Below are positions 60,661 to 64,000 of a DNA stretch of 64,000 nt, in pieces; position 1 is the stretch's first letter; every line of letters starts with the position of its first letter. Source of the DNA: JBCBAP01 sp038532435 (GTDB taxonomy: Bacteria > Pseudomonadota > Alphaproteobacteria > Rhodobacterales > Rhodobacteraceae). The notes under the pieces are model-generated. The model did not search any database and had not been told where the DNA came from. It saw only the letters and a list, made by a program, of their open reading frames with translations. A program made the translations under genes and the position numbers. Where the stretch lies: positions 1 through 64,000 of the forward strand of contig JBCBAP010000015.1 of the NCBI GenBank assembly GCA_038532435.1. Reading direction: 5' to 3'.

Positions 60661-60697
60661 GCCTCCGGCGGGGATACTTCCGGCCAGAAGAAGCAGG
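60661..60697 (+). repeat. Rhodobacteraceae-type extragenic element (GCCTCCGGCGGGGATA...)
   Basis: The segment GCCTCCGGCGGGGATACTTC followed by CGGCCAGAAGAAGC lies between the convergent folD and thioesterase genes. I recall near-identical strings (GCCTCCGGCGGG, A/T-rich step, then AAGAAG-type tail) recurring between genes in many Rhodobacteraceae genomes. Only one copy is seen in this window, so the repeat status rests on memory. Confidence 0.5.
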
Positions 60698-60712
60698 CTG
60701 CGGTGCGTCTGA

Positions 60713-61156
60713 TCAGGCGAGCCCGTCCATAGTCATCATGGTGCCGAGCAGGGTTGCGACGTGTGTCTGGCGGTCCCCATCGACGGCGTAGATGTCTGAC
60801 TGCGTGACCGTGAGACGGCGCCCGGCGCGGATGATCTTGCCCGTTGCGATCAGTTCTGTGCCGATCGCGGGTGCCAGAAGGTTGATCTTCATCTCGACGG
60901 TGAGCACGCCCTGATCGGTTGTCATCAGCGTTTGCGCGGCGAAGCCACCGGCGCTGTCGCCGAGGGTCCATGCGAGACCCGCGTGGGCGTAGCCGTGCTG
61001 CTGGCTGACGGCCTGGGTGATCGGGGCCGCGAGGGTGCAGGAACCGGGCGCGACGGAGCGGACGGTGGCGCCGAGGGTCTGCATCATGCCCTGACTGTCG
61101 AAAAGTGCGCGGCAGCGTGCCTCGAAGTCCGGATCTCGGGGTGTGAACGTGCTCAT
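60713..61156 (-). CDS. PaaI-family hotdog thioesterase
   Basis: A 147-aa hotdog-fold protein: GYAHAGLAWTLGDSAGGFAA holds the catalytic Gly/Asp region, then TVEMKINLLAPAIGTELIA and AGRRLTVTQSDIYAVDG. It hydrolyses acyl-CoA thioesters; the substrate is unknown. The ATG at 61156 overlaps the pdeM stop by 4 bp (ATGA), so it is translated with the repair gene. A GTG three codons earlier is a weaker start. Confidence 0.88.
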   Translation of the reverse strand: MSTFTPRDPDFEARCRALFDSQGMMQTLGATVRSVAPGSCTLAAPITQAVSQQHGYAHAGLAWTLGDSAGGFAAQTLMTTDQGVLTVEMKINLLAPAIGTELIATGKIIRAGRRLTVTQSDIYAVDGDRQTHVATLLGTMMTMDGLA

Positions 61157-61827
61157 CCCGCGCACCGGTCGAGGGGGATCGACTGGCCGGGCGCGCGGGT
61201 GAGGATGACGCTTGGTTCCGCGTCCATCAACCCGCGGAGCGCCGGGTTGGTCACCGCAAGCCCACCCGTATAGGCGCCGAACGCCGGCAGGATCAGCCGC
61301 GTTGCGTCGTGGAAGAAGCAGGCGGAGGTGAGGTTGCGCCCGCGCAGGGCGAGCGAGGCCTTCGGGTGGTAGTGCCCCGAGACCTCACCGGGAGCGGCGC
61401 CCGGCCGGGCGATGTGGCGGAAGGTGAGGCCCGCGTGGGTGAGTTCGGCAAGATGCTCGCCTGCGAGTTCGAGCGGCCCCGGATCGTGGTTCCCCTCGAT
61501 CCAGATCCAGCGGCGACCTGCCATCATCGCCGCAAGCTGGGCACGATCCCGGTCATCGAGGGCGGATTGGGCGGCGAGATCGTCGAAACTGTCGCCGAGG
61601 CTGACGACGATCCGCGGGGCGAGGCTGCGCACGTCGTCCGCGAGGCGGTCGAGCGTTTCGCGAGTCTCGTAGGGCGGCAGGAGCGCTCCGCCGAGGCGGG
61701 CGATCCGCTCCGACTTTCCCAGATGGAGGTCGGAGACGCAGAGCAGCCGCTCGGCACCCCACCAGAGGCCACCGGAGGGCAGCGGCGTCAGGGTCGCTCC
61801 GGCGAACGCGAGGGCTTGGATCGTCAT
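61153..61827 (-). CDS. pdeM: Ligase-associated DNA damage response endonuclease PdeM
   Basis: A 224-aa calcineurin-like metallophosphoesterase. Metal-binding motifs in order: CVSDLHLGKSERIA, VSLGDSFDDL, IEGNHDPG and GHYHPKA. FGAYTGGL near the end is typical of PdeM. The ATG at 61827 gives MTIQALAFAGATL; an in-frame start 30 bases earlier adds residues that overlap the helicase gap. Lies 36 bp downstream of the Lhr-type helicase stop, as in the ligase-associated repair cluster. Confidence 0.9.
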   Translation of the reverse strand: MTIQALAFAGATLTPLPSGGLWWGAERLLCVSDLHLGKSERIARLGGALLPPYETRETLDRLADDVRSLAPRIVVSLGDSFDDLAAQSALDDRDRAQLAAMMAGRRWIWIEGNHDPGPLELAGEHLAELTHAGLTFRHIARPGAAPGEVSGHYHPKASLALRGRNLTSACFFHDATRLILPAFGAYTGGLAVTNPALRGLMDAEPSVILTRAPGQSIPLDRCAG

Positions 61828-61863
61828 GGCAGATACAAACCATGAACAAATGATCAATGCAAG

Positions 61864-64000
61864 TCAGCTCACGAGACCCGCCTCGGCGATGATCGAGGCG
61901 ATCTCCTCATCGAGGAGCCGCGCCTCCGCCTTGCCCTTCACGGGCACGCGGCCCGCCTCCAGCAGGAGCGGTGCGGCGAAGGGCGTGACATGGGGCGCGC
62001 GGACGAGGTCGATGCGGGTTGCGACCCGGGTCAGCATTTCCTCGATCCGATCGAAGTCGACGAGGCCGCGCATGGCCTCGTCGCGGGTGACCCGCAGCAT
62101 GAGATGGTCCGGGTCGTACTTGCGCAGGGTGTCGTAGAGGATGTCTGTCGAGAACGTCGCCTGACGGCCGGATTTCTTCTGGCCCGGCAGGTTCTGCTCG
62201 ATGAGGCCCGCGACGCGGGCGGGGATACGGAAGGTTCGCTTCATCACCATGTTCTCGGTGAGCCAGGTCGCAAGCCCGTCGCGGAGCCCGGTTGCATCGA
62301 CCAGGGGGGCGGCGTCCTGCACCTCCTCCAGTCCCCAGATCAGAAGCGCCGAATCCGTCGCGACAAAGCCGAGCGGGTCGAGGCCCAGATCCTCCATGCG
62401 CCGGGTGACGAGCAGGCCGAGGGTTTGCATCGCGTTGCGCCCGGCGAACCCGTAGACGCAGGTATAGTCCCTGTCTCCCCGCCTGAAGGTTTCCACCAGC
62501 AGCCTGTCCCGCTCGGGAATGCGGGAGATGCGCTGCTGGAGATGGATCCAGTCCTGGATGTCGGCGGGCAGGTCGCGCCAGCGTTCCGGGGAATTGAGGT
62601 CATCCAATACCCGGTGCGCAAGCTTGGTGGACATCGCGAGCTTGGTGCCGCCGAAGACGGCGATCTTCGGATCCTTCCCGCGGGAGGGGGCGACCTGCAA
62701 GGTCATCTCCCGCATCCCCTGGTACTCGACCACCTGCCCGCCAATGAGGAAGGTATCACCCGGTGTGAGGGTTGAGGCGAAATCCTCCTCCACCTCGCCC
62801 AGCGACGGACCGCGGCCCGCGCGCATGCGCACCCCGAGGGTCTGGGCGGCAACGATGGTGCCCACATTCATCCGCAGCTTTCGACTGCTCCGCGGATCGC
62901 GCAAGGACCAGAGCCCGTCGGGCCGCTGGACCAGTCGCTGGTACCGGTCGTAGGCGCGCAGGGCGTAGCCGCCGGTCGCGCAGTAATCGAGGCAGGCGTC
63001 GAAGTCCGTGCGGTTGAGATGGGCATAGGGGCCGACCGAGACTACCTCCCCGTAGAGCTGATCCGCGTCGAAAGGGCCGGAGCATGCCCTCAGCAAAATG
63101 TGCTGGCAGAGCACGTCGAGCGGGGCGTTGGGACGCGGATCTCCGTCAAGGTCGGAGGTTTCCACTGCCCGCAACGCGGTCATGCACTCGATCACTTCGA
63201 AACGGTTGGCGGGGACCAGCAACGCCTTCGACGGCGCATTGTAGCGGTGGTTGGCACGGCCGATCCTCTGGACCAGCCGTTTGACATTCTTGGGCGCGCC
63301 GACCTGGATCACCAGATCCACGTCCCCCCAGTCGATTCCGAGGTCGAGGGAGCCGGTGCAGACGACGGCGCGAAGCGCGCCTTGCGCCATGGCACCTTCC
63401 ACCCGTTCCCGCGCATCGCGGGCGAGGGAGCCGTGGTGCAGCCCGATGGGAAGTGCCTCCTCGTTCTCCACCCAGAGCGCCTGGAAGAACAGCTCCGCCT
63501 GCGCGCGGGTGTTGATGAAGACGAGCGTGGTCCGGTGCGCCCGGACCATGTCCATCACATCCGCCGCCGCGTGGCGGCCGCCGCCGCCGGCCCAGGGCGG
63601 GGCCACTTTGGTGTGCAGCATCCGAATGTCCGGCGCGGGTCCCGGATCGGCAAGGACGATCCGCGTGTCCGCCGCGAGGAACTTCGCAAGCCCCGGCGGA
63701 TCCTCGACGGTCGCGCTCAGCCCCACGCGCCGGAGGGAGGCGTTCAGGGTACCCAGGCGGGAAAGGCAGAGCGCCAGCTGATCCCCCCGCTTGCTTTCCG
63801 CCAACGCGTGGATCTCATCGACGATGATGCGTTTGACGCCACCGAAAATCTTCGGTGCCTCCTCGTAGCTGAGCAGGAGCGAGAGGCTCTCCGGCGTGGT
63901 CAGCAGGATATGGGGCGGGTCCGTGCGCTGCCGCTTACGCTGAGACTGGCGCGTATCTCCGGTGCGGTCCTCCACCCGGATCGGGATCCCGATCTCCTCC
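61864..64000 (-). CDS. Ligase-associated DNA damage response DEXH-box helicase (Lhr-like), partial
   Basis: At least 712 codons; the gene continues beyond the right edge, so the N-terminal Walker A and Q motif are outside. Visible SF2 features: ILLTTPESLSLLLS (motif Ib), VDEIHALAESKRGDQLAL (DEIH box), RRVGLSATVEDP (motif III), TLVFINTRAQAELFFQAL (motif IV), CTGSLDLGIDWGDVDLVIQV and RIGRANHRY (motifs V-VI). The large C-terminal Lhr region follows, ending with YDTLRKYDPDHLMLRVTRDE. Unwinds DNA in a repair complex with an ATP-dependent ligase, an exonuclease and PdeM; the ligase should lie to the right. Confidence 0.93.
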   Translation of the reverse strand, partial: EEIGIPIRVEDRTGDTRQSQRKRQRTDPPHILLTTPESLSLLLSYEEAPKIFGGVKRIIVDEIHALAESKRGDQLALCLSRLGTLNASLRRVGLSATVEDPPGLAKFLAADTRIVLADPGPAPDIRMLHTKVAPPWAGGGGRHAAADVMDMVRAHRTTLVFINTRAQAELFFQALWVENEEALPIGLHHGSLARDARERVEGAMAQGALRAVVCTGSLDLGIDWGDVDLVIQVGAPKNVKRLVQRIGRANHRYNAPSKALLVPANRFEVIECMTALRAVETSDLDGDPRPNAPLDVLCQHILLRACSGPFDADQLYGEVVSVGPYAHLNRTDFDACLDYCATGGYALRAYDRYQRLVQRPDGLWSLRDPRSSRKLRMNVGTIVAAQTLGVRMRAGRGPSLGEVEEDFASTLTPGDTFLIGGQVVEYQGMREMTLQVAPSRGKDPKIAVFGGTKLAMSTKLAHRVLDDLNSPERWRDLPADIQDWIHLQQRISRIPERDRLLVETFRRGDRDYTCVYGFAGRNAMQTLGLLVTRRMEDLGLDPLGFVATDSALLIWGLEEVQDAAPLVDATGLRDGLATWLTENMVMKRTFRIPARVAGLIEQNLPGQKKSGRQATFSTDILYDTLRKYDPDHLMLRVTRDEAMRGLVDFDRIEEMLTRVATRIDLVRAPHVTPFAAPLLLEAGRVPVKGKAEARLLDEEIASIIAEAGLVS

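Noticed and set aside
1..64000. CRISPR arrays, prophage, transposons, tRNA and rRNA genes
   Set aside because: No regularly spaced repeats, transposase or integrase motifs, or tRNA T-loop/anticodon patterns were seen by eye. A tRNA scan would be needed to exclude a missed tRNA.

Overview
This is a GC-rich, densely coded bacterial window of about 64 kb. It looks like the chromosome of an alphaproteobacterium, most likely Rhodobacteraceae (Rhodobacterales, roseobacter/rhodobacter side). The reasons are the TRAP-type transporters, HspQ, a DUF1127 small protein, the ruvCAB - ybgC - tolQRAB - pal - cpoB - tilS - ftsH block, fhs-folD, the ligase-associated helicase/PdeM DNA-repair pair, and an extragenic element that I recall as common in Rhodobacteraceae. 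I cannot name a genus. No rRNA, tRNA, CRISPR array, insertion sequence, prophage or integrase was recognised.

Layout. 1-116: 5' end of an AEC-family permease. 232-555: hspQ. 561-6110 (minus): operon dctP-dctQ-dctM-iclR-serine hydrolase; the hydrolase carries a perfect in-frame 240-bp tandem duplication. 6223-13486 (plus): GMC oxidoreductase, then a five-gene peptide-type ABC importer. 13562-14862 (minus): an 83-aa protein translationally coupled to an aldo/keto reductase. 15076-15567: small membrane protein. 15575-27867: a galactoside island with IclR regulator and UgpC-type ATPase on the minus strand, and divergently a sugar ABC importer, GH36 alpha-galactosidase, SDR dehydrogenase, KDGal kinase, KDPGal aldolase, SMP-30 lactonase and GH42 beta-galactosidase. 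27974-30350: cytochrome bd oxidase.

30591-37870: mixed housekeeping genes (small conserved protein, lipoprotein, VOC protein, rlmJ, rpsD, AraC regulator, monooxygenase/methyltransferase pair, M19 dipeptidase, MFS carrier). 38051-41677 (minus): TAXI-type TRAP transporter. 42095-43969: msrA, prmA, DUF1127. 44239-46451: ruvCAB with a LexA-like box. 46551-48077: one orphan gene and one broken gene. 48077-55078: tol-pal operon plus tilS. 55163-57079: ftsH. 57156-60576: MOSC protein, fhs, folD. 60713-64000 (minus): hotdog thioesterase, pdeM and a Lhr-like helicase that runs off the window.

How it works together. The left half is scavenging metabolism: four solute importers, each with a strong hairpin immediately after the binding-protein gene, and a nearly complete oxidative (De Ley-Doudoroff) galactose route that lacks only the galactonate dehydratase. 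The right half is core cell biology: Holliday-junction processing, envelope integrity, one-carbon metabolism and DNA repair. I found no convincing undescribed multi-gene system. The most useful leads are the tandem duplication, the broken gene between ruvB and ybgC, the C-rich-loop hairpin after the DUF1127 gene, the fhs leader hairpin, and the small coupled ORF before the aldo/keto reductase.
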